DNA of 59,677 nt, taken from positions 1 to 59,677 of the forward strand of contig CACZBK010000025.1 in NCBI GenBank assembly GCA_902779395.1. Direction: 5' to 3'. How positions within the stretch are numbered: the first letter of the stretch is position 1; every line of letters begins with the position of its first letter. Positions 1 through 7,495 of this stretch are shown one piece after another. The position numbers and the translations under genes were made by a program. The notes beneath the pieces are model-generated. The model saw only the letters and a list, made by a program, of their open reading frames with translations. It was not told the DNA's origin and ran no database searches. Source of the DNA: an uncultured Lachnospiraceae bacterium (GTDB lineage Bacteria > Bacillota > Clostridia > Lachnospirales > Lachnospiraceae).

Positions 1-1
1 C

Positions 2-439
2 AACCAGTTTGATCTGTACAACAACGGTGGACTGGATATCTGCTTCATGGGAGCCTATGAGGTGGACAGGGAAGGCAATGTCAACGCGCACAGGAGTGAC
101 GGCGCATTTGCCGGGATCGGCGGCTTTGCCAACATAACGGCAAAAACCTCGACGGTTGTATTCTGTATGACCTTTACGACGAAAGGGCTGCAGGTAGCCC
201 ACAAAAAAGACACCGTCACGATCGAGAAGGAGGGTGAGGTGCCGAAATTTGTGAAGAAGGTACGCTCTGTCAGCTTCTCTGCGAAACGGGCGATCAAGAA
301 CGGGCAGAAGGTGCTCTATATCACGGAGCGCTGTGTCTTCCGGCTGACTCCGAGAGGGCTGAAGCTGATCGAATCCTATCCCGGGATCGATGTAAAGAAG
401 GATATCCTGGATAAACTGCCGTTCGAAGTGGAACTGTGA
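2..439 (+). CDS. Acyl-CoA:acetate/propionate CoA-transferase, C-terminal part (5' truncated)
   Basis: The reading frame is open from the left edge of the window and ends in TGA at 437-439, so only about the last 145 residues are seen and the start lies outside. The text (NQFDLYNNGGLDICFMGAYE, then FAGIGGFANIT, then LYITERCVFRLTPRGLKLIE) is typical of the C-terminal half of class I CoA-transferases of the propionate CoA-transferase/YdiF type, which move CoA between short-chain acyl-CoA and acetate in fermentation. The catalytic glutamate region is upstream and not visible. The gene is followed directly by a strong intrinsic terminator, so it ends its own transcription unit. Family assignment is good; the exact acyl substrate cannot be told from this part. 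Confidence 0.8.
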   Translation, partial: NQFDLYNNGGLDICFMGAYEVDREGNVNAHRSDGAFAGIGGFANITAKTSTVVFCMTFTTKGLQVAHKKDTVTIEKEGEVPKFVKKVRSVSFSAKRAIKNGQKVLYITERCVFRLTPRGLKLIESYPGIDVKKDILDKLPFEVEL

Positions 440-475
440 GCAGTTCCGGGAAACGATGATTGAATGATCAGGCGG

Positions 476-522
476 GAGTCAGCCATTACCAATCTGGCAG
501 TGGCCGGCTCTTTTTTGTTTTT
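476..522 (+). terminator. Intrinsic terminator of the CoA-transferase gene
   Basis: Left arm 476-485 (GAGTCAGCCA) pairs with right arm 501-510 (TGGCCGGCTC) with one G-U wobble and one mismatch. A T-rich tract follows (TTTTTTGTTTTT, 511-522). It lies 37 bases after the CoA-transferase stop. Confidence 0.85.
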
Positions 523-545
523 GCCCACTGCCTGCCCGCTAAAGA

Positions 546-591
546 CAATAAAAAACCTCAGCAATCCCATAAAAAAAGGACTTCTGAGGTT
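546..591 (-). terminator. Intrinsic terminator downstream of tRNA-Leu (minus strand)
   Basis: On the minus strand AACCTCAG (591-584) pairs with CTGAGGTT (561-554) around a 22-base loop. The right arm runs into a T tract (the A run at 551-555 on plus). It sits just downstream of the tRNA 3' end and faces the CoA-transferase terminator, so the two converging units end back to back. Confidence 0.75.
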
Positions 592-598
592 CTATCAA

Positions 599-681
599 TG
601 CCGGTGGCGGGACTTGAACCCGCACGTGGTTGCCCACAACAGATTTTGAGTCTGCCTCGTCTGCCATTCCGACACGCCGGC
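599..681 (-). tRNA. tRNA-Leu, anticodon CAA
   Basis: Reverse complement starts GCCGGCG and ends CACCGGC plus discriminator A, forming the acceptor stem with one C-A mismatch (pair 6-67). The anticodon loop CTCAAAA on a GCAGA/TCTGT stem gives anticodon CAA, reading UUG. The variable arm (TGTGGGCAACCACG) is long, as expected for class II tRNA-Leu. The T arm is GCGGG-TTCAAGT-CCCGC. CCA is not encoded. It is the only minus-strand RNA gene seen, with its own promoter and terminator. Confidence 0.95.
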
Positions 682-697
682 TTAATTCAACTTTTAA

Positions 698-726
698 ATA
701 ATATCATAAAGACTTATGAAAAACAA
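698..726 (-). promoter_or_regulatory. Sigma-A promoter of tRNA-Leu
   Basis: On the minus strand TTGTTT (726-721) and TATTAT (703-698) are separated by exactly 17 bases, with the tRNA 5' end about 17 bases downstream. The promoter lies inside the upstream region of polA, which points the other way. Confidence 0.6.
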
Positions 727-749
727 GAAAAAGTTTTGGGGTATGTATA

Positions 750-3494
750 ATGAGTAAAAAACTGATGCTTATAGACGGACACAGTATATTGAACAGAGCT
801 TTTTACGGCCTGCCTGATCTGACAAACTCTGAGGGGGTTCATACAGGAGCGGTTTTTGGCTTTATAAATATCATGCTTAAGATCGCAGCCGAAGAAAAGC
901 CGGATTATCTGGCTGTAGCCTTTGATGTGCATGCACCTACCTTCAGGCATGAGATGTATAAAGAATACAAAGGTACCAGAAAACCGATGCCCGATGAGCT
1001 TCGTGAGCAGGTGCCGCTGATGAAACAGATGCTTAAAGCCATGGGCATAACAACGGTGGAACAGGCGGGACTTGAAGCTGATGATATTTTGGGAACACTT
1101 GCAAAAAAAGGAGAGGCGGCAGGTCTCGAAGTTGCTCTTGTGTCCGGAGACAGGGATCTTTTGCAGATCGCTTCTGAGCATATAAAGATACGTATCCCCA
1201 AAACAAAGCGGGGTGGTACCGAGATAGAGGATTATTATGCTAAAGATGTGGAAAGGGTATATCAGCTGTCGCCGGAGCGTTTTATAGAGTTAAAGGCGCT
1301 TATGGGAGATACATCGGATAATGTCCCGGGTATACCTAAGGTTGGAGAAAAGACTGCTACGGAACTCATGCTTGAATACGGTTCCATAGAAGGGATATAT
1401 GAGCATGTCGATGAGATAAAGAAGAATGCGGTAAGAGAAAGTATCAGGGCTAACCGTGAGCTGGCTGATCTGAGTCTTAAGCTGGTGACCATAAAGACTG
1501 ACTGCGAACTGCCTGTAAGTTTTGATGATGCGGTGTATGGGGATATATACACGGCTGAAGCCTATGAACTGTGCAAAAAGCTTGAATTTAAGGCACTGCT
1601 TAAAAATTTCGATCCTGATGTCAGTAAAACACAGAAGGAATATGAATATGTATATGTAAAAAGCGCAAAAGAAGCTGAAATGCTGATAAAAAGAGCCGAA
1701 AAAGCAGATACGATCGCTGTTTGCGTATATTCACTGGCGGGAAACGGATATGTGCTGGCAATGGATATAGCTGACGATTGTGCTTATCTGATAAAAGAAG
1801 ATGCAGCCGATGTAGCGGCGCTTTTGCGTGATATTTACAGCTCCGGCGTTGAAATTGCAGTTTTTGATATAAGGAATCTTTATTCGGCGATATTTGGCAG
1901 TGTGAACAAGAGCTCTGTTAAGACAAAAAAAGCTGAAGAACAGTTTTCATTTGAAGATTATATGGATCCGAAAACAGATGAAACGGATACTGCGGATTTC
2001 GGAGCTGATATGACATCGGTGCAGGTCTCCCGTAATCTATATGATCTGAAGATAGCGGCGTATCTGTTAAATCCTCTTAAAAATGACTGGAGTATTGATG
2101 CGGCTGCAAAACAGTATCTTGATACGCTTATTGATTCGTATGAACAGGTTTTTGATAAGTCGTCGCCTGATGAAGCCGTAAATGATACCGATGCATTCGG
2201 CAGATTTGCAGCTGCCGAAGTTATGCAGATAATACCTTTAAAACATGTGCTTATGAAAGAGCTTTCCGATCAGGGGATGGATAAGCTGTATAAAGAAACT
2301 GAGATGCCTCTTTCTTATGTGCTTTACCGCATGGAATGTGAGGGCATACAGGCAGACGGGGATGCGCTTAAAGAATACGGGACCGAACTCAGCGCCAGAA
2401 TAAAAGAGCTTGAAAAAAATATATATGCTGCCGCCGGCGAAGAATTCAACATAAATTCGCCGAAGCAGCTTGCGGTCATATTATTTGAAAAGATGGGTAT
2501 TCCCGGAGGAAAGAAAACCAAAACAGGGTACTCAACTTCCGCAGATGTACTGGAGAAACTGGCTGAGGATGTGCCTTTTGTAAGGGATATACTGGAATAC
2601 AGAACATATGCAAAACTTAAATCAACATATGCCGATGCTCTGGCCGGATATATAGCTTCAGACGGCCGGATACATACACGCTTTAATCAGACCATTACAG
2701 CTACGGGAAGACTCAGTTCCACCGATCCCAATCTTCAGAATATACCCATGCGTACGGAACTGGGAAGGCGTATAAGGAAGGTGTTTACACCGAAGGATGG
2801 ATGTGTTTTTGCTGATGCGGATTATTCCCAGATAGAGCTGCGTATACTTGCGAGTCTTGCAGGGGATAAGGATCTGATAGAGGCTTATAAAGACGGAAAA
2901 GACATCCACAGGATCACGGCGGCAAAGGTCTTTGGTGTGCCTTTTGAAGAGGTGACAGATGTTCAGCGGCGTAATGCAAAGGCTGTAAATTTTGGTATCG
3001 TATATGGGATATCATCCTTCGGACTCAGTCAGGATCTTTCGATATCCAGACAGGAAGCAAAGGAATATATAGAACAGTATTTTGCTACCTATCCCGGCAT
3101 AAAGATATATCTGGAAGCCGTTAAGTCACGTGCCAGAGAGACCGGATATTCGGTAACATATTTCGGACGGAGAAGACCTATTCCTGAGCTTAACAATTCT
3201 AACTTCATGCAGAGGCAGTTCGGAGAAAGGGTGGCTATGAATGCACCCATACAGGGAACTGCCGCGGATATAATGAAGATAGCCATGATACGTGTATATG
3301 ACCGTCTGATAAAGGAAGGGCTCAGATCGAAGATGCTTCTTCAGATACATGATGAGATACTGATCGAGACATATAAAGATGAGGTGGAAAAAGTGCTTTC
3401 GATCATGCGCGAGGAAATGTGTACAGCGGCTGATCTGCCGGTGGCGCTTGAGGTGGATGCCCATACAGGCAGCGACTGGTATGAAGCAAAATAA
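750..3494 (+). CDS. polA: DNA polymerase I
   Basis: 914 residues, close to the usual length. Domains in order: 5'-3' exonuclease (about 1-290; the VSGDRDLLQ and MGDTSDNVPGIPKVGEKTA segments that bind metal and DNA), a middle 3'-5' exonuclease-fold domain (about 300-520), and the family A polymerase (about 530-914). Motif A is DYSQIELRIL with Asp691, motif B is RRNAKAVNFGIVYG from about Arg740, and motif C is IHDEI around His867. The middle domain shows IAVCVYSL where the proofreading DxE metal ligands would be, so it has probably lost proofreading, as in many Firmicute Pol I enzymes. It acts in Okazaki fragment processing and repair gap filling. Only a weak RBS (TTGGGG) precedes the ATG. coaE follows 18 bases later, a common Firmicute order. 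Confidence 0.97.
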   Translation: MSKKLMLIDGHSILNRAFYGLPDLTNSEGVHTGAVFGFINIMLKIAAEEKPDYLAVAFDVHAPTFRHEMYKEYKGTRKPMPDELREQVPLMKQMLKAMGITTVEQAGLEADDILGTLAKKGEAAGLEVALVSGDRDLLQIASEHIKIRIPKTKRGGTEIEDYYAKDVERVYQLSPERFIELKALMGDTSDNVPGIPKVGEKTATELMLEYGSIEGIYEHVDEIKKNAVRESIRANRELADLSLKLVTIKTDCELPVSFDDAVYGDIYTAEAYELCKKLEFKALLKNFDPDVSKTQKEYEYVYVKSAKEAEMLIKRAEKADTIAVCVYSLAGNGYVLAMDIADDCAYLIKEDAADVAALLRDIYSSGVEIAVFDIRNLYSAIFGSVNKSSVKTKKAEEQFSFEDYMDPKTDETDTADFGADMTSVQVSRNLYDLKIAAYLLNPLKNDWSIDAAAKQYLDTLIDSYEQVFDKSSPDEAVNDTDAFGRFAAAEVMQIIPLKHVLMKELSDQGMDKLYKETEMPLSYVLYRMECEGIQADGDALKEYGTELSARIKELEKNIYAAAGEEFNINSPKQLAVILFEKMGIPGGKKTKTGYSTSADVLEKLAEDVPFVRDILEYRTYAKLKSTYADALAGYIASDGRIHTRFNQTITATGRLSSTDPNLQNIPMRTELGRRIRKVFTPKDGCVFADADYSQIELRILASLAGDKDLIEAYKDGKDIHRITAAKVFGVPFEEVTDVQRRNAKAVNFGIVYGISSFGLSQDLSISRQEAKEYIEQYFATYPGIKIYLEAVKSRARETGYSVTYFGRRRPIPELNNSNFMQRQFGERVAMNAPIQGTAADIMKIAMIRVYDRLIKEGLRSKMLLQIHDEILIETYKDEVEKVLSIMREEMCTAADLPVALEVDAHTGSDWYEAK

Positions 3495-3512
3495 GTCACA
3501 GGGAGGGGATAA

Positions 3513-4121
3513 ATGATAAAGATAGGTATCACTGGTGGTGTAGGCTCCGGAAAAAGTGCGATCCTCAGATATCTTGAGGAAAAATATAACGCATACATAA
3601 TAGTGGCCGATGAACTGGCTAAAGAACTGGAAGAACCCGGGAAGGGCGTATACCAAAAGCTGACAGAGTGTTTTGGGGATAAGATATTGGCTCAGGATAA
3701 GAGTATAGACAAAAAGGCGTTTGCAAACCTTATCTTCGGGAACGGCGAAGCTTTACAGAAAGCGAATGCCATTATACATCCGGCGGTCAAAGAAGAGATA
3801 TTGCGGCTCATGAAAGAGAAAGAAGCTTCGGGATGTGAAGTCTTTGTTGTCGAGGCTGCGCTTTTGATAGAAGAGGGATATGATAAGATACTTGATGAGC
3901 TGTGGTATGTATACGCTGATGAAGCTGTAAGATTTAAGCGCCTTGAGGATAACAGAGGATATGACCGTGAAAAATCATTAAGCATAATGCGCAGACAGAA
4001 AAGTGATATAGAATTCAGAAAGTATTGCAAAAGGATAATAGATAACAGCGGCGAGCTTACGGAAACCATTGACCAGACTGATGCTATAATGCACAGTATA
4101 AAAGCTTCAAATGCTGAATAA
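3513..4121 (+). CDS. coaE: Dephospho-CoA kinase
   Basis: 202 residues, normal length. The N-terminal P-loop GGVGSGKS occupies residues 8-15, followed by the ADELAKEL segment typical of CoaE, the HPAVKEEI substrate motif and a lid-type region EDNRGYDREKSL. The enzyme phosphorylates the 3'-OH of dephospho-CoA in the last step of CoA synthesis in the cytoplasm. A good RBS (GGGAGGGG) precedes the ATG. It lies 18 bases after polA and 14 bases before the next gene, so the three are probably co-transcribed. Confidence 0.95.
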   Translation: MIKIGITGGVGSGKSAILRYLEEKYNAYIIVADELAKELEEPGKGVYQKLTECFGDKILAQDKSIDKKAFANLIFGNGEALQKANAIIHPAVKEEILRLMKEKEASGCEVFVVEAALLIEEGYDKILDELWYVYADEAVRFKRLEDNRGYDREKSLSIMRRQKSDIEFRKYCKRIIDNSGELTETIDQTDAIMHSIKASNAE

Positions 4122-4135
4122 CAGGAGGAAAACAA

Positions 4136-7100
4136 ATGAAAAAAAGGTTTTTTAAAGGAACCTGCGGAGTATTGCTCAGCCTGATGATGACTTTTTCAGG
4201 CATCGGAGAGAGTCTGGGGAGCTTCACGGCGATGGCGGCCGGAGAGGAGAACTCTGATACGGATCATGATGACCGGGACGGATCAGACTTATCATACGGA
4301 GATGGTTCTGTGACGGATGATGTTTCGGTATCGGAAAGTGATATTGCAGGAGGAGAGTATGATGATGCATCGGAAGATGCTGACAGCACAGACGAAGAGT
4401 TTTCTGAGGATGAAAGCATATCTGAAAATGAAGCAGAAGACAAAGATGAACAGACCGGTGCCAATGAAGACCGTAAAGATCCGTCAGCTTCTGAAAACGG
4501 CGTGATCGGAGGGGGCTCCGAAGAAGGAGGAGAAGATAAAGAGATCTATCCCTATATGTCGCCTGATGACGATCCGGCTTATAAAGAAAATGATGTGTGG
4601 GTCTCGGCTATAAATGACAGTGCTATCGTTTATGACGGTACGGAACATAAACCTCATCCGTTTATATTCTATGATATGGAAATGCTTAAAGAAGGAAGAG
4701 ACTATTCATTAAGCTGGAAGAATTCGGTAAAGGCATATTCCTGCGATAATAAGGAAAAACCTACAGAGGATGATTTCAATAAAGGGCCTCAGGTCATCAT
4801 TAGCATGAAAGGCAGCTACAGTGGGACTACCATGGCTTTTTATGACATTCTTCCGCGCGATATATCTACAGGAGAATTTGAATCAACCGAAACCACCCTG
4901 ATCTATACAGGGAGTAAACAGGATTATACTCCGGATCTTATATGGAAAGGAAAAATACTTAAATATAATACAGATTTTGTCTTTGATGTATATGATAAAG
5001 AGAGTGATGAATACAGGGCATTTACGGATGAGGAGCTGACCGGTGATGCTTCGGCGGATTCTAATTATTTCGTCCGGATAAGCGGAAAAGGTAATTTTTC
5101 GGGATACAAGTATACCGGTTTGAATATAGTGCATATTGATAAGGCCGTTAATGTCTCTGAATTGAAAGTTTCTGAAATTCCCGTTCAGCAGTTTACGGGG
5201 GAGGCTATCACGGCCGATAAGCTCACAAAGAAAGGTAAGGCGTATGAACTGCTTGTAACATATGGAAAAACACAGCTCGTTAAGGGGACGGATTATGAGG
5301 TTTATGCAAATGATGAAGCAGTTTTTCCCGGAACGTATAATCTTATAATACAGGGATTGAAAACACCGGGTACAGGCGGATATGTATTCGTAGGGGAAAA
5401 GATCGTTCAGTTTAAAATAGAGGGATCTCTGAAAAAAGCGTCAATTGACGGTGTGGCTGCATCATATGACGTTAAGCCCGGAGATGAGTATGTAAGACCG
5501 GATGAAGAGGTGCTGCTCGTCAGCCTTAACGGAAAAGAAATACCTAAGAAATATTACAGCATAGCTTATAAAAAAGATAACAAGGCCGGAACGGCTTTAC
5601 TGACAGTAAGCGGTAAAAACGGGTTCAAAGACAAAAAGACCGTTAAATATAAGATAAATGCAAGGAGTATCGAGAATCTTGAGCTTACGGTATCCGGTGC
5701 TTTTTATGCAAAGAGTGGCGCGGAACCGGAGGTAGTGGTTGACGATGAAGGAGTATTTTTAAGAAGAGGTGTCAACTATACAGTAAGCTATAAGAATAAC
5801 AAAAAGATCGGCGGGAAAAAGCAGCCGAGCGTGACGGTCAAGGGAAAAGGTCTGTATAAAGGAAAGAAAACGGAGTATTTTACAATAAATGCAGCAAACA
5901 TAGATTTTGAAAAGGGATATGAACTTATAGTCCCGGATAAGGTTTATTCTTCTAAAGCCGGTGCATATAAGACAAAGATCATTTTTACTGATCCTGCCGG
6001 GAAAAAGCTTAAGGAAGGAACGGATTTTGATGTCGTATATAAAAATGCATCGGGAGAGATCCTTTCAAAAGATTATACCGCATCGATAGGAGAGGTGATC
6101 ACTGCAGAGATAAATTCAAAAGGTGCTTATACTGCAGATACTTTTGTCGAAACTTACAGGATCATTCAAAAAGGAATGGATATCGGTAAAGCAACGGTCA
6201 GCATTGCGGCACAGGATTTTTATGAGGATTATTCCGGTGTGAGGCTTCCCGTGGATGATACGACGATAAAGGTGATGCTCGGTAAAACAAGGCTGCCGCG
6301 TATATCGGGCGGGGATTATGTGGATAAAGAAAAATACAGCGGTGATGTGAACGGCTTTGAAGTGGTGCCGGATTCTTACCGGAATAATAAAAAGAGCGGT
6401 ACGGCTACGGTACTGATCCGTGGTGTGGGCATATACGGAGGAACAAAGAAAGCTAAATTTGAGATAAAGCCTAAGAAGGTTAAAGGCATAGATCCGTCCA
6501 AATACATTCCTGTTCCGGAAAAACATCTGACAGTTACTGATTTCGGTGCTGTGCCCGGTGACGGAGTTGATGATACTTCAGCCATTATGGCTGCGATCAA
6601 TGCTGCATCAAAGGATACGGAAAATGAGCATAATCTGTATTTCCCTGCAGGAAGATATAATATCGGCGGTGCCGGAAATATAAATATCGGTGTACCGGAT
6701 GTGCATATCACAATGGATGCCGATGCCGAACTCTATGTGGCGCCTCAGGGCGACGGATATAATGTTATTCTGATACATGAGGATAACATAAGCATACGCG
6801 GCGGTAAAATACTGGGAGAACGGTTCAGACACAGCGGCGGCCCGACAGGCCAGTATGGTATGGGTATAACGATAACCGACGGAAAGAACATCACGATCAG
6901 GGATATGGTCATCTGTAATAACCGCGGTGACGGCATCTATATCAATGATAACGGGAATAAGACGGTCAGCAATGTGACCATAAAGGGCTGTGATATTTAT
7001 GATAATGCCCGTAACAATATCTGCGTTATCCGGGGGGACTATATCACTATAGAAAACTGCAGGATATATCATAAAGAAGACGGACATTCACCCATGGCCG

Positions 7101-7399
7101 GTATAGATCTTGAACCGGACATGAAGGTCGGTCAGGTCAAGGAGAATAAAAAGGTTAAACATGTAATAATACGCGATTGTAAGATCGAGACCTATAAGCA
7201 TTACGGTGCTCATCAGCAGGGCAACGGTTTATGGGCTTACTATGGTGTGATGATCATCTATGGTTTCGGTGAACCGGTAGTTGAAGATGTGCTGATAGAA
7301 AACTGCGATATCTATGGAGATCTTTCTAAAGGAAGCAGTAAGGGCCTTGTGATCAAAAACACAACGGTACATGGGGAGATACTTGAAGGGGATACCTGA
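4136..7399 (+). CDS. Secreted Ig-like repeat protein with C-terminal pectate-lyase-type beta-helix
   Basis: 1087 residues. A signal peptide (KKRFFKG, hydrophobic core LLSLMMTFSGIG, likely cut near TAMAAG) is followed by an unusually acidic linker rich in Asp, Glu and Ser (about 35-150). Next come five or six beta-sandwich-like repeats (about 155-790) with the theme LxxGxDYxVxYKNNKK...VTVxGKGxYxG. The C-terminus (about 798-1087) starts VTDFGAVPGDGVDDT and carries the NxTIxN/CDIYDN rungs of a parallel beta-helix of the pectate lyase superfamily/GH28-related type. It is exported and probably binds or cleaves a polysaccharide; the substrate is not evident. No LPXTG, S-layer or choline-binding anchor is seen, so retention at the surface is unproven. 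A strong RBS (AGGAGG) follows coaE by 14 bases. Confidence 0.75.
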   Translation: MKKRFFKGTCGVLLSLMMTFSGIGESLGSFTAMAAGEENSDTDHDDRDGSDLSYGDGSVTDDVSVSESDIAGGEYDDASEDADSTDEEFSEDESISENEAEDKDEQTGANEDRKDPSASENGVIGGGSEEGGEDKEIYPYMSPDDDPAYKENDVWVSAINDSAIVYDGTEHKPHPFIFYDMEMLKEGRDYSLSWKNSVKAYSCDNKEKPTEDDFNKGPQVIISMKGSYSGTTMAFYDILPRDISTGEFESTETTLIYTGSKQDYTPDLIWKGKILKYNTDFVFDVYDKESDEYRAFTDEELTGDASADSNYFVRISGKGNFSGYKYTGLNIVHIDKAVNVSELKVSEIPVQQFTGEAITADKLTKKGKAYELLVTYGKTQLVKGTDYEVYANDEAVFPGTYNLIIQGLKTPGTGGYVFVGEKIVQFKIEGSLKKASIDGVAASYDVKPGDEYVRPDEEVLLVSLNGKEIPKKYYSIAYKKDNKAGTALLTVSGKNGFKDKKTVKYKINARSIENLELTVSGAFYAKSGAEPEVVVDDEGVFLRRGVNYTVSYKNNKKIGGKKQPSVTVKGKGLYKGKKTEYFTINAANIDFEKGYELIVPDKVYSSKAGAYKTKIIFTDPAGKKLKEGTDFDVVYKNASGEILSKDYTASIGEVITAEINSKGAYTADTFVETYRIIQKGMDIGKATVSIAAQDFYEDYSGVRLPVDDTTIKVMLGKTRLPRISGGDYVDKEKYSGDVNGFEVVPDSYRNNKKSGTATVLIRGVGIYGGTKKAKFEIKPKKVKGIDPSKYIPVPEKHLTVTDFGAVPGDGVDDTSAIMAAINAASKDTENEHNLYFPAGRYNIGGAGNINIGVPDVHITMDADAELYVAPQGDGYNVILIHEDNISIRGGKILGERFRHSGGPTGQYGMGITITDGKNITIRDMVICNNRGDGIYINDNGNKTVSNVTIKGCDIYDNARNNICVIRGDYITIENCRIYHKEDGHSPMAGIDLEPDMKVGQVKENKKVKHVIIRDCKIETYKHYGAHQQGNGLWAYYGVMIIYGFGEPVVEDVLIENCDIYGDLSKGSSKGLVIKNTTVHGEILEGDT

Positions 7400-7412
7400 T
7401 TGGATTGGTATC

Positions 7413-7441
7413 TTGAACGAATAAAAAAGTTATGTTAATAT
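7413..7441 (+). promoter_or_regulatory. Possible promoter upstream of the FtsA-like gene
   Basis: TTGAAC (7413-7418), 17-base spacer, TAATAT (7436-7441) with TG at 7433-7434 (extended -10). A perfect TATAAT overlaps at 7439-7444 but at poorer spacing. Transcription would start close to or inside the large hairpin at 7440-7478. Confidence 0.4.
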
Positions 7442-7478
7442 AATGGGTGGCTGTGCACAGGGTGCAGCCACCCATTAT
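7440..7478 (+). other. Perfect 13-14 bp stem-loop in the FtsA-like gene leader
   Basis: TAATGGGTGGCTG (7441-7453) is exactly complementary to CAGCCACCCATTA (7465-7477), with an 11-base loop; A7440-T7478 extends it. It follows the secreted protein gene by 40 bases and precedes the FtsA-like RBS by a few bases. It could terminate the polA-coaE unit, but no T tract follows (TTATGTGAGG), so a leader structure is equally possible. Confidence 0.55.
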
Positions 7479-7495
7479 TATGTGAGGCGTTATAT

